The notes: a model not told the origin generated them from the sequence alone. A stretch of 11,571 nt of DNA from Candidatus Staskawiczbacteria bacterium RIFCSPLOWO2_01_FULL_38_12b (GCA_001820255.1 MHPA01000011.1:1-11571), one strand, 5' to 3'. Counted from the stretch's first letter, positions 1-6,487 are shown. Translations and numbers: made by a program.

Positions 1-1673
1 ACACCGATTCCGCCATCGCCTCCGCCGATTTTATCATTAATCTTCCCGTTTTGCCTCCCGACCCCATCTGGCAAGGTCCCAACATCCAAGACTTAACCTA
101 TCAGTATGACGCAGTCGGTAACATCACCAACATCACCGACGCCTCCGACACCAACACCAAAAAAGTGTCAGACTACGCCTACGATTCGTTGCATCGCATA
201 ACCAGCGCAACGATTACTGGCAACAATGATCCCACCAAAAACTATACCGAGACTTACGCCTACGACGCCATCGGAAACATTTTGACTCACACTATTAATG
301 GCGTAGTTTCCACTTATTCTTATTCTGGCGTTGGATTTACTAATCCACACGCAGTCACGCAGATTGGCGACCAGACTTTTTCCTACGACCAAAATGGAAA
401 TCTCATTTCCGACGGAACAAAAACCTACACTTTCAACGCCAAAAACCAGCTGGTTAAAGTCGCGCCCGCCGCAGCGGGCGCACTCCCAATCAACTACACC
501 TACGACGCCCAAGGCCAGCGCCTCTCCAAATCCCAAGGCGCCAGCTTTACGTTGTATCCAAATAAAAGTTATAATGTAGATGAAACAGGAAAAACTACGG
601 TAAGTATCTTTGCCCCGTGGGGGATGGTGGCAAATATTGAAACGTTGCCAGATTCAGTTCCAAAAGTGTATACTTTCGCCACCGACCACTTGCAAAGCGT
701 CCAAGTTACTACCGACGAAACCGGAGTTCCCGTGGAAATTCAGGATTATGGCACGTTCGGAAATTCGGGTTTAAATGACAAATCGGGAACTTTTGATTCA
801 CAGAGAAAGTATATTGGAGAAATGTACGACGCCGAAACAGAACTTAATTACCTCAATGCCAGATACTACAATTCCGCCATCGGAAGATTTATCAGTGAAG
901 ATCCGATGTTTTGGAGTTTGCCCAAAGAGTTGTTGGTTGATCCGCAACAGCAAAATTCTTATGCTTATGCGAGAAACAATCCGATTGGTTTAAGCGATCC
1001 GAGCGGGTTGCTAACGATAGGTGCCCCAGGTACAGTGCCCCCAGGATCTTCTGTTAAGGATCGCGATAAAACATGGAATAGTTCACCAGTGTTACAAGCG
1101 TTTGCCCAGGCTGCTGGCGATAAGAGTGCTGTAGTTTTTGGCAAGGACATGGGCTGGTCTGGTGCCAATAATTCAAGCGCTCGTTCATCAGCCGCAGGAA
1201 AACTTGCAGATTACATAAATAATTATCAGTTTAAAGACGGTGAGAAACTTAATGTTTATGCTTATAGTCACGGAGCTAGTGTTGTTAGCGAGGCCATGCC
1301 CATGATAAATCATAAAATTGATAATCTTGTTTTTGATCGCGCACCTATCCGTAGTGATTATGCACAGGATCCATCTAAAATTGGAAGTTGTACAGAATTA
1401 TATACTCCTTATGATGGAGTGCAGGTAAATGGCGGAGGAGCTTTTACTGCAATAGGTTTAATCGGGGCTGCTTTATTTGGAGAAAGGGGCGGGAGATTGG
1501 GAGATAGAATAGGGTGGTTTGAGTTTGGACCAGCGGGGCGCAACTCACCTTATGCAGATCGTAGTGCCAATATTAGTAGTTATCTTGAAAAAACGGGATT
1601 TTTTGGCGCACATGGTTTTCAGTACAAGAATATGAATTTATTTGATAAAGAAATTAAATCGCATATAAAATAA
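1..1673 (+). CDS. RHS/YD-repeat protein C-terminus with hydrolase-like toxin tip (5' partial, cassette A)
   Basis: The reading frame is open from base 3, so this is the 3' end of a longer protein; the TTG at 51 is only an internal codon. Five YD-type repeats can be read (LTYQYDAVGNIT, YAYDSLHRIT, YAYDAIGNIL, FSYDQNGNLI, YTYDAQGQRL). They are followed by the hallmark RHS core end YIGEMYDAETELNYLNARYY..GRFISEDP (to base 905) and NSYAYARNNPIGLSDPSG. In the RHS family the core forms a cocoon around a variable C-terminal toxin. The tip here, about 1008-1670, contains NVYAYSHGASVV, a nucleophile-elbow-like A-Y-S-H-G (Ser codon 1266-1268), and a late G-A-H-G (His codon 1611-1613). This suggests a serine hydrolase or lipase-like toxin, although the first Gly of GxSxG is Ala. 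The tip is more AT-rich than the core. The next gene overlaps the stop by one base (TAATG). RHS identity is sure; the toxin activity is inferred. Confidence 0.93.
   Translation, partial: TDSAIASADFIINLPVLPPDPIWQGPNIQDLTYQYDAVGNITNITDASDTNTKKVSDYAYDSLHRITSATITGNNDPTKNYTETYAYDAIGNILTHTINGVVSTYSYSGVGFTNPHAVTQIGDQTFSYDQNGNLISDGTKTYTFNAKNQLVKVAPAAAGALPINYTYDAQGQRLSKSQGASFTLYPNKSYNVDETGKTTVSIFAPWGMVANIETLPDSVPKVYTFATDHLQSVQVTTDETGVPVEIQDYGTFGNSGLNDKSGTFDSQRKYIGEMYDAETELNYLNARYYNSAIGRFISEDPMFWSLPKELLVDPQQQNSYAYARNNPIGLSDPSGLLTIGAPGTVPPGSSVKDRDKTWNSSPVLQAFAQAAGDKSAVVFGKDMGWSGANNSSARSSAAGKLADYINNYQFKDGEKLNVYAYSHGASVVSEAMPMINHKIDNLVFDRAPIRSDYAQDPSKIGSCTELYTPYDGVQVNGGGAFTAIGLIGAALFGERGGRLGDRIGWFEFGPAGRNSPYADRSANISSYLEKTGFFGAHGFQYKNMNLFDKEIKSHIK
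63..905 (+). repeat. RHS core repeat, copy A
   Basis: This stretch is repeated at 4196-5038 (copy C), and its second half (about 341-905) at 2541-3133 (copy B). Long runs are identical or nearly so, for example the segment around 541-585 coding TLYPNKSYNVD, present in all three. Similarity to C starts abruptly at CCCATCTGG (63 and 4196). It stops in all copies near the GRFIS/GKFIS-x-DP codons, where the tips diverge. This is the expected substrate for homologous exchange of toxin tips. Confidence 0.9.
462..481 (+). repeat. In-frame GC palindrome in core copy A
   Basis: A perfect 8-bp stem with a 4-base loop, GCGCCCGC-CGCA-GCGGGCGC, lies inside the RHS coding sequence and adds Ala/Pro/Gly residues between LVKV and INYTYD. 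Copies B and C have unrelated sequence at this point. The stem can be extended by three pairs across a one-base bulge. It resembles a short palindromic insertion that preserves the frame. Confidence 0.75.
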
Positions 1674-2485
1674 TGAAAAAAGCATCTTTAATTATTTTAT
1701 ATATATTAGCAGGGCTCATACTTATTTTAGCCATTTATTTTGGTATATATGTTTACAAAAAAAGTTCTTATGCACATAAAATTGATTCACAGGTTTTAGA
1801 TGAAATTACAAATTTATTTAATACGGAAAATAGCTATAGCCACGATGTGCTAGAAGAATATATCCTAAAAAGAGTTAATAATAATCCAAAAAAGATTACA
1901 TGGGGGGATGATTTTTTAAGAATTGAATTTGTGATTGATTACGAAAGTGTTAAGCATACCAATAAGGATGATTATACTTCAATAAAAATATCTTCTGACC
2001 AAGGTAAAACTTGGAAGGAAATAATTCGTTCAGAAGATATGTTATGCGACTACGGTATTATTCATAAAGATCTTTTGTATTGTTTTACAAAATATTGGGA
2101 TGAACCAAATACTTTCACCCTAAGAATCATAAACAAAGAAGGAGGTATCATATCAAAGGAATCTTTCGGTTCACCTGAAGACTCTGTAGCCAATATTTTC
2201 GGTGTTCATAAAAGTAATAACATTCTTGTCATAACTTGGATAGACGATCGTACCCAATACTACGAATTTTACGGCATCCCATTCCCATTTGAAACTCTCT
2301 ATGAAAACATCTTCGGCTGGTTAGGAGATATTTTTCGTACAGGCCCGTCTGTTATCATGGCCGGCAAACTTAATTTAGATACCTTAGAATGGAAGGAATA
2401 TGTAATTCAATATGGTGATAGCAATAAGTTTGATCCAGCAGAAAAAGCCTGGCAACGAGAACGTGAATTAGAAGGGTCTAAATAG
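1673..2485 (+). CDS. Membrane-anchored protein with an Asp-box, putative immunity protein for tip A
   Basis: 270 aa, starting at ATG 1673, which overlaps the RHS stop by one base, so the two are probably translationally coupled. The N-terminus (residues about 5-27) is a single hydrophobic anchor after MKKAS; the rest is soluble and probably extracytoplasmic. Residues 107-114, S-S-D-Q-G-K-T-W, match the Asp-box (BNR) consensus S-x-D-x-G-x-T-W found in sialidase-like beta-propellers. The beta-rich, Trp- and Tyr-rich body fits one or more propeller blades, but I see only one clear box. I do not recognise the exact family. Its place right behind an RHS toxin tip is that of an immunity gene. An anchored immunity protein facing the envelope would suit a toxin that acts on lipids or in the envelope. 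The function is inferred from position only. Confidence 0.8.
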   Translation: MKKASLIILYILAGLILILAIYFGIYVYKKSSYAHKIDSQVLDEITNLFNTENSYSHDVLEEYILKRVNNNPKKITWGDDFLRIEFVIDYESVKHTNKDDYTSIKISSDQGKTWKEIIRSEDMLCDYGIIHKDLLYCFTKYWDEPNTFTLRIINKEGGIISKESFGSPEDSVANIFGVHKSNNILVITWIDDRTQYYEFYGIPFPFETLYENIFGWLGDIFRTGPSVIMAGKLNLDTLEWKEYVIQYGDSNKFDPAEKAWQRERELEGSK

Positions 2486-2516
2486 GGTTGCCTGAGTTCC
2501 AGGCGGGGTTCCAGCG

Positions 2517-2531
2517 TAATGGGACAGCCAC
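2517..2531 (+). repeat. TAATGGGACAGCCA motif at the left border of cassette B
   Basis: TAATGGGACAGCCAC at 2517-2531 sits exactly between the cassette A immunity gene and the start of RHS similarity in cassette B. A near-identical string, TAATGGGGACAGCCAT, is found at 6029-6044, where the array ends. From memory, strings like this occur near REP-associated (IS200-like) tyrosine transposases. No transposase is present here, so this link is tentative. Confidence 0.45.
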
Positions 2532-2540
2532 ATTTAATTA

Positions 2541-3133
2541 CGCCAACCCGCACGCGGTTACCAGTATCGCAACGCAAGCTGCGGGGGCTGCGGCCCCCGC
2601 GGTCACTAGCTTCTCTTACGACCAAAATGGAAATCTCATTTCCGACGGAACAAGCACGTACGCCTTCAATCCAAAGAACCAATTAATCAAAGTAACCACG
2701 GGAACCGGCGCCACCGCCACGGTCATCAACTACACCTACGACGCCCAAGGCCAGCGAATCTCCAAATCCCAAGGCGCCAGCTTTACGTTGTATCCAAATA
2801 AAAGTTATAATGTAGATGAAACAGGAAAAACCACCGTTTCAATTTTCGCCCCCTGGGGCATGGTGGCCAATATTGAAACGTTGCCAGATTCAGTTCCAAA
2901 AACGTACACTTTCGCCACGGATCACTTGCAGGGCGTCCAGGTTACCACCGACGAAGCCGGAGTTCCCGTGGAAATTCAGGATTATGGCACGTTCGGAAAT
3001 TCGGGTTTAAATGACAAATCAGAAACCTTTGACTCCCAAAGAAAATACATAGGAGAAATGTACGACACCGACACAGAACTTAATTACCTAAACGCCAGAT
3101 ACTACAATTCCGCCATCGGAAGATTTATCAGTG
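2541..3133 (+). repeat. RHS core repeat, copy B
   Basis: Copy of A about 341-905 and of the matching part of C. It is a mosaic. Around 2644-2697 (coding DGTSTYAFNPKNQLIKV) it follows copy C, while about 2737-2756 (YDAQGQR) and 2940-3017 (coding PVEIQDYGTFGNSGLNDKS) it follows copy A. It ends at the deletion junction 3131-3133. Confidence 0.88.
2581..2600 (+). repeat. In-frame GC palindrome in core copy B
   Basis: A perfect 8-bp stem with a 4-base loop, GCGGGGGC-TGCG-GCCCCCGC, inserts Ala/Gly/Pro residues between VTSIATQA and SFSYDQNG. Copies A and C read TQIGDQTFSYD here without it. It has the same architecture (8-4-8, in frame) as the palindrome at 462-481 but lies at a different site. Confidence 0.75.
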
Positions 3134-3829
3134 TTTTTAGCAATCGGAGACGCAAATCAGGTAAAACAGATTACTGGAAAAGATCAGCAGGAAATTCTTG
3201 CAGATCCACAAGCACTTAATAGTTACAGCTATGCGAATAACAATCCGATTACACAGAGTGATCCTACGGGAAGATGTCCCATGTGTGTTTTGGCTATTGG
3301 CACTTTAGCAATGTATTCTCCGCAGATTACATCATATGCTCAATCATTACTTACACCCCTTGGTCAAATTGGTATAAATCAAGCTACAGAGGATGTAAAA
3401 CAAGGAAACTATTTATGGGCTGGGATCGGATTTTTAACAGCGGGAGATGTACCCGGAAGAAATATTGGCAATTTGAGCAAATTAGAAAAACTGCCACAAA
3501 TATCAGTTAAATTACCGGATAAATTTGATAAGTTGCTTGAATTAACTGGCAAAAATAATAATAAAATTCTTAGCGAAGCTTCTAAGTTTGGAGAAGCTTT
3601 TATTGATAATGCCAATAATGGAAATGTTAATATTTTTGTACAGAGAAGCGAGAAATTAATTACTAGAGTTACAACAAACCCAGAAATAACAAAAATTATA
3701 TCTGTTGGAACAAATAAGGTGAAAGATATTGTAAGATGGAGTCAGAATAATAGACTTACGCCAATGAATAAAGCTGGTGGAAATATTAGTCATGTGATTA
3801 ATAATATTATTAATTCTTTACATAAATAA
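3131..3829 (+). CDS. RHS C-terminal toxin tip of cassette B, cut off from its core by a frameshift
   Basis: This frame carries the continuation of cassette B: VFLAIGDANQ..., then the conserved RHS junction NSYSYANNNPITQSDPTG (to about 3270), then a unique tip to 3826. The nominal GTG start at 3131 is the deletion junction, so independent translation is doubtful. The tip begins CPMCVLAIGTLAMYSP, a short hydrophobic stretch, followed by an amphipathic linker. It ends with about 90 polar residues (GNVNIFVQRSEKLITRVTTNPEI... IISVG... DIVRW) that look like the compact alpha/beta nuclease-type domains at the end of polymorphic toxins. I cannot name the family. An RNase of the barnase/colicin D type is a guess supported mainly by the next gene, which starts one base after this stop. 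Confidence 0.72.
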   Translation: MFLAIGDANQVKQITGKDQQEILADPQALNSYSYANNNPITQSDPTGRCPMCVLAIGTLAMYSPQITSYAQSLLTPLGQIGINQATEDVKQGNYLWAGIGFLTAGDVPGRNIGNLSKLEKLPQISVKLPDKFDKLLELTGKNNNKILSEASKFGEAFIDNANNGNVNIFVQRSEKLITRVTTNPEITKIISVGTNKVKDIVRWSQNNRLTPMNKAGGNISHVINNIINSLHK

Positions 3830-3830
3830 T

Positions 3831-4109
3831 ATGAAAGATTTAATAATATTAATTGATGAATTTATTGGTGGAAAAGTTACCTTTGATTTATTTTACAGTA
3901 AATTTAATGATTTGTATTGTATTGAGCCCTCTATTTTCAAAGAGAATGAAGAGGAATTTGTCTCAAGTATAAATGACAAACTTGGTTATTCCGGAGGAAA
4001 TCCAAATATTGAAGAACGATCTTATGGTTTAATCAGTTCAGAGGAATTTAAAAAATGGTTAGAAAGTTATAAAATAAATAATATTAATTTTTGGAACAAC
4101 AAGGAGTAA
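3831..4109 (+). CDS. Putative immunity protein for tip B, colicin-D-immunity-like
   Basis: 92 aa, ATG one base after the tip B stop. The protein is small, acidic and mostly helical, with no membrane segment or signal peptide, so it acts in the cytoplasm. Its N-terminus, LIILIDEFIGGKVTFDLFYSKFNDLY, has the pattern of the colicin D immunity family (helix, then G-K-[IV]-T-x-x-x-F and a second helix). It ends with a SxEEFKKWLESY helix. Such proteins bind and block tRNase or RNase toxin domains through acidic surfaces. The family assignment is by eye and moderate. The role as partner of the upstream tip rests on position. As with the tip, the codon composition is much more AT-rich than the RHS core. 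Confidence 0.75.
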   Translation: MKDLIILIDEFIGGKVTFDLFYSKFNDLYCIEPSIFKENEEEFVSSINDKLGYSGGNPNIEERSYGLISSEEFKKWLESYKINNINFWNNKE

Positions 4110-4145
4110 TGGGTTTAAAAGTCCTATACAGAAAGTAAAGAGGGT

Positions 4146-4174
4146 AAAGGGGTCAAGAGGTCAGGTATCTTTGA
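4146..4174 (+). repeat. GGGGTCA...GGTCAGGTATC motif at the left border of cassette C
   Basis: AAAGGGGTCAAGAGGTCAGG and the following TATCTTTGA lie in the 86-base gap between the cassette B immunity gene and the start of RHS similarity at 4196. The core GGTCA occurs twice (4151-4155 and 4159-4163). From memory, GGGGTCAGGTATC-type strings are another end-like sequence seen near IS200/REP-type transposases. As at cassette B, the motif marks the cassette border. The upstream stop TGA at 4172-4174 closes the frame used by cassette C. Confidence 0.4.
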
Positions 4175-4195
4175 TTTATCAATATTCCAATCTCG

Positions 4196-5038
4196 CCCAT
4201 CTGGCAAGGTCCCAATATCCAAGACTTAACCTATCAGTATGACGCAGTCGGCAACATCACCCGTATCACCGACAACTCAAACACCAACACCAAAAAAGTG
4301 TCAGACTACGCCTACGATTCGTTGTATCGCATAACCAGCGCAACGATTACTGGCAACAACGATGCCACAAAAAATTATACCGAAAACTATACGTATGACC
4401 CGATTGGAAATATTCTCACCAAAACGTTGAATGGTGTAAACACCAACTACACTTATGCCGGAAACACCGGAGCCAGTTTTGCTAACCCGCACGCAGTCAC
4501 GCAGATTGGCGACCAGACTTTTTCCTACGACCAAAATGGAAATCTCATTTCCGACGGAACAAGCACCTACGCCTTCAATCCAAAGAACCAACTAATCAAA
4601 GTAACAAAAGGAACAACAGTCATCAACTACACTTACGACTCAATCGGCCAGCGAATCTCCAAATCCCAGGGCGCCAGCTTTACGTTGTATCCAAATAAAA
4701 GTTACAATGTAGACAGTATGGGCAAAACCACCGTTTCAATTTTCGCTCCCTGGGGGATGGTGGCAAATATTGAAACGTTGCCAGATTCAGTTCCAAAAGT
4801 GTATACTTTCGCCACCGACCACTTGCAAAGCGTCCAAGTTACTACCGACTCCAGCGGAGTTCCGGTGGAAATTCAAGACTACGGCACGTTCGGCGGCGCA
4901 GGGTTGAATGATAGGTCAAGTACTTTTGACTCTCAGCGCAAATATATAGGAGAACAGTATGACACCGACACCGAATTAAATTATTTAAACGCTAGATACT
5001 ACAACAGCGTCACGGGAAAATTCATCTCCCAAGACCCT
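4196..5038 (+). repeat. RHS core repeat, copy C
   Basis: Same length and reading frame as copy A 63-905, from PIWQGPNIQDLTYQYDAVGNIT through GKFISQDP. It is closest to A in blocks such as 4793-4849 (VYTFATDHLQSVQVTT) and closest to B around 4555-4605 (STYAFNPKNQLIKV). It lacks both palindromic inserts. Confidence 0.9.
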
Positions 5039-5728
5039 GTATTTCTTGGTGATCCAAACCAACAAAACCTGCAAGACCCACAATCACTCAACTCATACTC
5101 TTATGCTAATAATAATCCTATTAGATTAAGCGACCCGACGGGAAAATTTGGCGAAGATACTGCGATGCAACTTGAGCAAAGTGGTTTTATGCCACTTGTA
5201 ATAGCTGGCAGTGCAGTTATGGCCGTAAATGCCGTTGTGACAACTGGTTATATAGCTTATCAAAATCGCGATTCAATTATTCAGTTTGCTCATAGTTCCG
5301 AGAAAGCATTTAATCAGGGGGTGCAAAAAATACAAAATTCATTTAATTCGGAAAATAATGGGGATAATAAAAATGCACCGATGTGGAAAAAAATCGGATC
5401 CGCAGTAATAAGTATAGCAGCGCTCGGATACGAAACTTACAACTTTTTTAAAGAAAAAAATGACGATATCAAAAATTCCGGGATGCAACTCCCAAAAATT
5501 GATCCAAGCCAATCATCTGGACCAACAATTAAATCACCCCCTGTGCCAACTATAAATTCTGCTTCAACTCCATTAACAATAGGCCAATCATCTAATCCTA
5601 CGCCATCTTTTTCTTATTCTTCTTCGCAAATACCTATTTTACAGCAACAGATACCTATCTTGCGTCAGATAAATTCTCTTCAAGGCCAGTTAAATCAATT
5701 AAAATCTAGTTCAAATAAAAATAAGTAA
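4298..5728 (+). CDS. 5'-truncated RHS protein, cassette C, with hydrophobic low-complexity tip
   Basis: RHS similarity starts at 4196, in frame, but the frame is closed by TGA at 4172 and holds no ATG, GTG or TTG before GTG 4298. The cassette therefore has no convincing start of its own and is probably a displaced orphan module. The core runs through YIGEQYDTDTELNYLNARYY..GKFISQDP and NSYSYANNNPIRLSDPTG (to about 5143). The tip (5144-5725) has two hydrophobic helices (MPLVIAGSAVMAVNAVVTTGYIAY and KIGSAVISIAALGYETY). These are followed by a Ser/Pro-rich linker and a Gln-rich terminal stretch with a short repeat, QIPILQQ-QIPILRQ. No enzyme motif is visible. A membrane-active toxin is possible, and its 3-TM neighbour fits that, but the tip could be a non-toxic variant. 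Confidence 0.82.
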   Translation: MSDYAYDSLYRITSATITGNNDATKNYTENYTYDPIGNILTKTLNGVNTNYTYAGNTGASFANPHAVTQIGDQTFSYDQNGNLISDGTSTYAFNPKNQLIKVTKGTTVINYTYDSIGQRISKSQGASFTLYPNKSYNVDSMGKTTVSIFAPWGMVANIETLPDSVPKVYTFATDHLQSVQVTTDSSGVPVEIQDYGTFGGAGLNDRSSTFDSQRKYIGEQYDTDTELNYLNARYYNSVTGKFISQDPVFLGDPNQQNLQDPQSLNSYSYANNNPIRLSDPTGKFGEDTAMQLEQSGFMPLVIAGSAVMAVNAVVTTGYIAYQNRDSIIQFAHSSEKAFNQGVQKIQNSFNSENNGDNKNAPMWKKIGSAVISIAALGYETYNFFKEKNDDIKNSGMQLPKIDPSQSSGPTIKSPPVPTINSASTPLTIGQSSNPTPSFSYSSSQIPILQQQIPILRQINSLQGQLNQLKSSSNKNK

Positions 5729-5734
5729 ACTAAT

Positions 5735-6013
5735 ATGGATATTGTTTTAATCTTGTTTCTTATATCAGCGGTTTGGGCGTTTTATCTTTGGATAAAGTAT
5801 AATAAAGATAAAACAGTTTTTTGGTTTTTGCTGATTAATATTTTTCTTGTTATTAAGCATATAGTATGGGAATATGTCAAAAACTATATACCCCCCGAAA
5901 CAAGAATTGTATGCGATATGGGTTTTATCATCTTAAATTTATTTTTTGTAGCATTGTTTCTTTGGATTTTATGTAGAGATTTTATTGTGAAAGAAAGGAC
6001 TACGGGGGGGTAA
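5735..6013 (+). CDS. Small 3-TM membrane protein, putative immunity protein for tip C
   Basis: 92 aa, starting at ATG 5735, six bases after the cassette C stop. Three hydrophobic spans can be seen (residues about 3-20, 28-48 and 62-84) with a short basic segment, KYNKDK, between the first two and a polar C-terminus. There is no recognisable enzymatic motif. Small multi-TM immunity proteins are typical partners of toxins that insert into or pass through the inner membrane, which agrees with the hydrophobic tip C. The last codons (ERTTGG) run into the repetitive TAATGG sequence that follows, so the original 3' end may have been replaced by the repeat. The function is inferred from position. Confidence 0.72.
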   Translation: MDIVLILFLISAVWAFYLWIKYNKDKTVFWFLLINIFLVIKHIVWEYVKNYIPPETRIVCDMGFIILNLFFVALFLWILCRDFIVKERTTGG

Positions 6014-6063
6014 TGGTGGGTAATGGAGTAATGGGGACAGCCATCATTCTTTTCTTAGCTAAG
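6004..6063 (+). repeat. TAATGG iterations, GGGGACAGCCAT motif and palindrome at the right end of the RHS array
   Basis: GGGGGGGTAATGGTGGGTAATGGAGTAATGGGGACAGCCAT (6004-6044) is three degenerate TAATGG units ending in the motif also found at 2517-2531. A perfect 10-base palindrome, CTTAGCTAAG, follows at 6054-6063. This is where RHS-related sequence ends and unrelated genes begin. It may be the remnant of a small mobile element end. No transposase is visible in the window. Confidence 0.4.
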
Positions 6064-6095
6064 TAAAATAATGGGAGTAAAAAAACAATTATATT

Positions 6096-6440
6096 ATGTT
6101 CGTTAAATTTATTTATATTATTTTAATAATTCTTGCGGCCACGGCGGTGGCTGTGGGGGATGTGCTTTTGAAAAAAGCATCTGGTTATACTAATTTTTCT
6201 CATTTTTTAAAAAGCCCTTGGATAATATTTGCGGCATTGCTATATCTTTTTAGTATTATTGTTTTTTCCTATATCTTTTTTAGTGGCGTGCAACTAATAA
6301 ATGTAGGCATAGTCCAATTAATTCTTTACGCCCTGATCATTGTCGGATCGGGCGTTTTATTTTTTAACGAAAAATTAACGATTGTTAAAATGATTGGTGT
6401 TGCCTTGGGTGTTACGGCTGTTATTTTGATGAATTTATAG
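6096..6440 (+). CDS. Four-TM small multidrug resistance/EamA-like transporter protein
   Basis: 114 aa with four hydrophobic spans (about residues 3-22, 34-55, 60-83 and 88-112), the size and topology of the SMR branch of the drug/metabolite transporter superfamily. The first helix carries AVGDVLLKKASG, which lines up with the G-x-x-L-M-K-x-S-E-G part of EmrE. The last helices hold the family pattern L-I-I-V-G-S-G-V-L-F-F-N-E-K-L-T followed by GVALGVTAVILMNL. The membrane Glu that binds protons in classical SMR exporters (E14 in EmrE) appears to be Val here, with an Asp three residues later, so it is not a standard proton/drug antiporter. It is more like EamA halves or ArnE/ArnF-type flippase subunits. 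It probably works as a dimer. It converges on the SpeD-like gene; SMR proteins such as MdtJI export polyamines, so amine export is a possible but unproven role. Confidence 0.8.
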   Translation: MFVKFIYIILIILAATAVAVGDVLLKKASGYTNFSHFLKSPWIIFAALLYLFSIIVFSYIFFSGVQLINVGIVQLILYALIIVGSGVLFFNEKLTIVKMIGVALGVTAVILMNL

Positions 6441-6444
6441 TATT

Positions 6445-6468
6445 AAAAAACGCTTTACAAAAAGCGTT
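6445..6468 (-). terminator. Rho-independent terminator for the SpeD-like gene
   Basis: AACGCTTT-ACAA-AAAGCGTT (6449-6468) is a perfect 8-bp stem with a 4-base loop, preceded on the plus strand by a run of six A. Read on the minus strand it is a stem-loop followed by TTTTTT, 20 bases beyond the SpeD-like stop. The stem could also slow plus-strand transcripts from the transporter gene, but there the U-tract is missing. Confidence 0.8.
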
Positions 6469-6487
6469 GAACCTAATCAATTCAATT

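Larger units (their letters stand above)
2488..3219 (+). pseudogene. Truncated RHS core fragment, cassette B (frameshifted)
   Basis: The frame opens with a TTG at 2488, just 3 bases after the preceding gene, but RHS similarity begins only near 2541 (ANPHAVTSI). The whole N-terminal part of an RHS protein is missing. The core is intact from FSYDQNGNLISDGT through YIGEMYDTDTELNYLNARYY to GRFIS (ends 3132). It then runs out of frame into VFSNRRRKSGK and stops at 3219. In the other copies, GRFIS is followed by E/QDP and a tip. The correct continuation here is in the +1-shifted frame that starts at GTG 3131. The pattern fits loss of 11 bases. This is a silent donor cassette or a decayed duplicate, not a working protein as it stands. 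Confidence 0.85.

Noticed and set aside
168..536. Minus-strand frames antisense to the RHS cores (also 2407-2682 and 4301-4591)
   Set aside because: All are mirror images of the same repeated core, so their similarity to each other only reflects the plus-strand repeat.
1..6013. CRISPR or other spaced direct-repeat array
   Set aside because: The repeats are long coding RHS cores, not short repeats with regular spacers; no cas-like gene is present.
6096..6440. Classical EmrE-type multidrug exporter
   Set aside because: Topology fits, but the essential membrane Glu of the first helix appears to be replaced by Val, so that specific function is not claimed.
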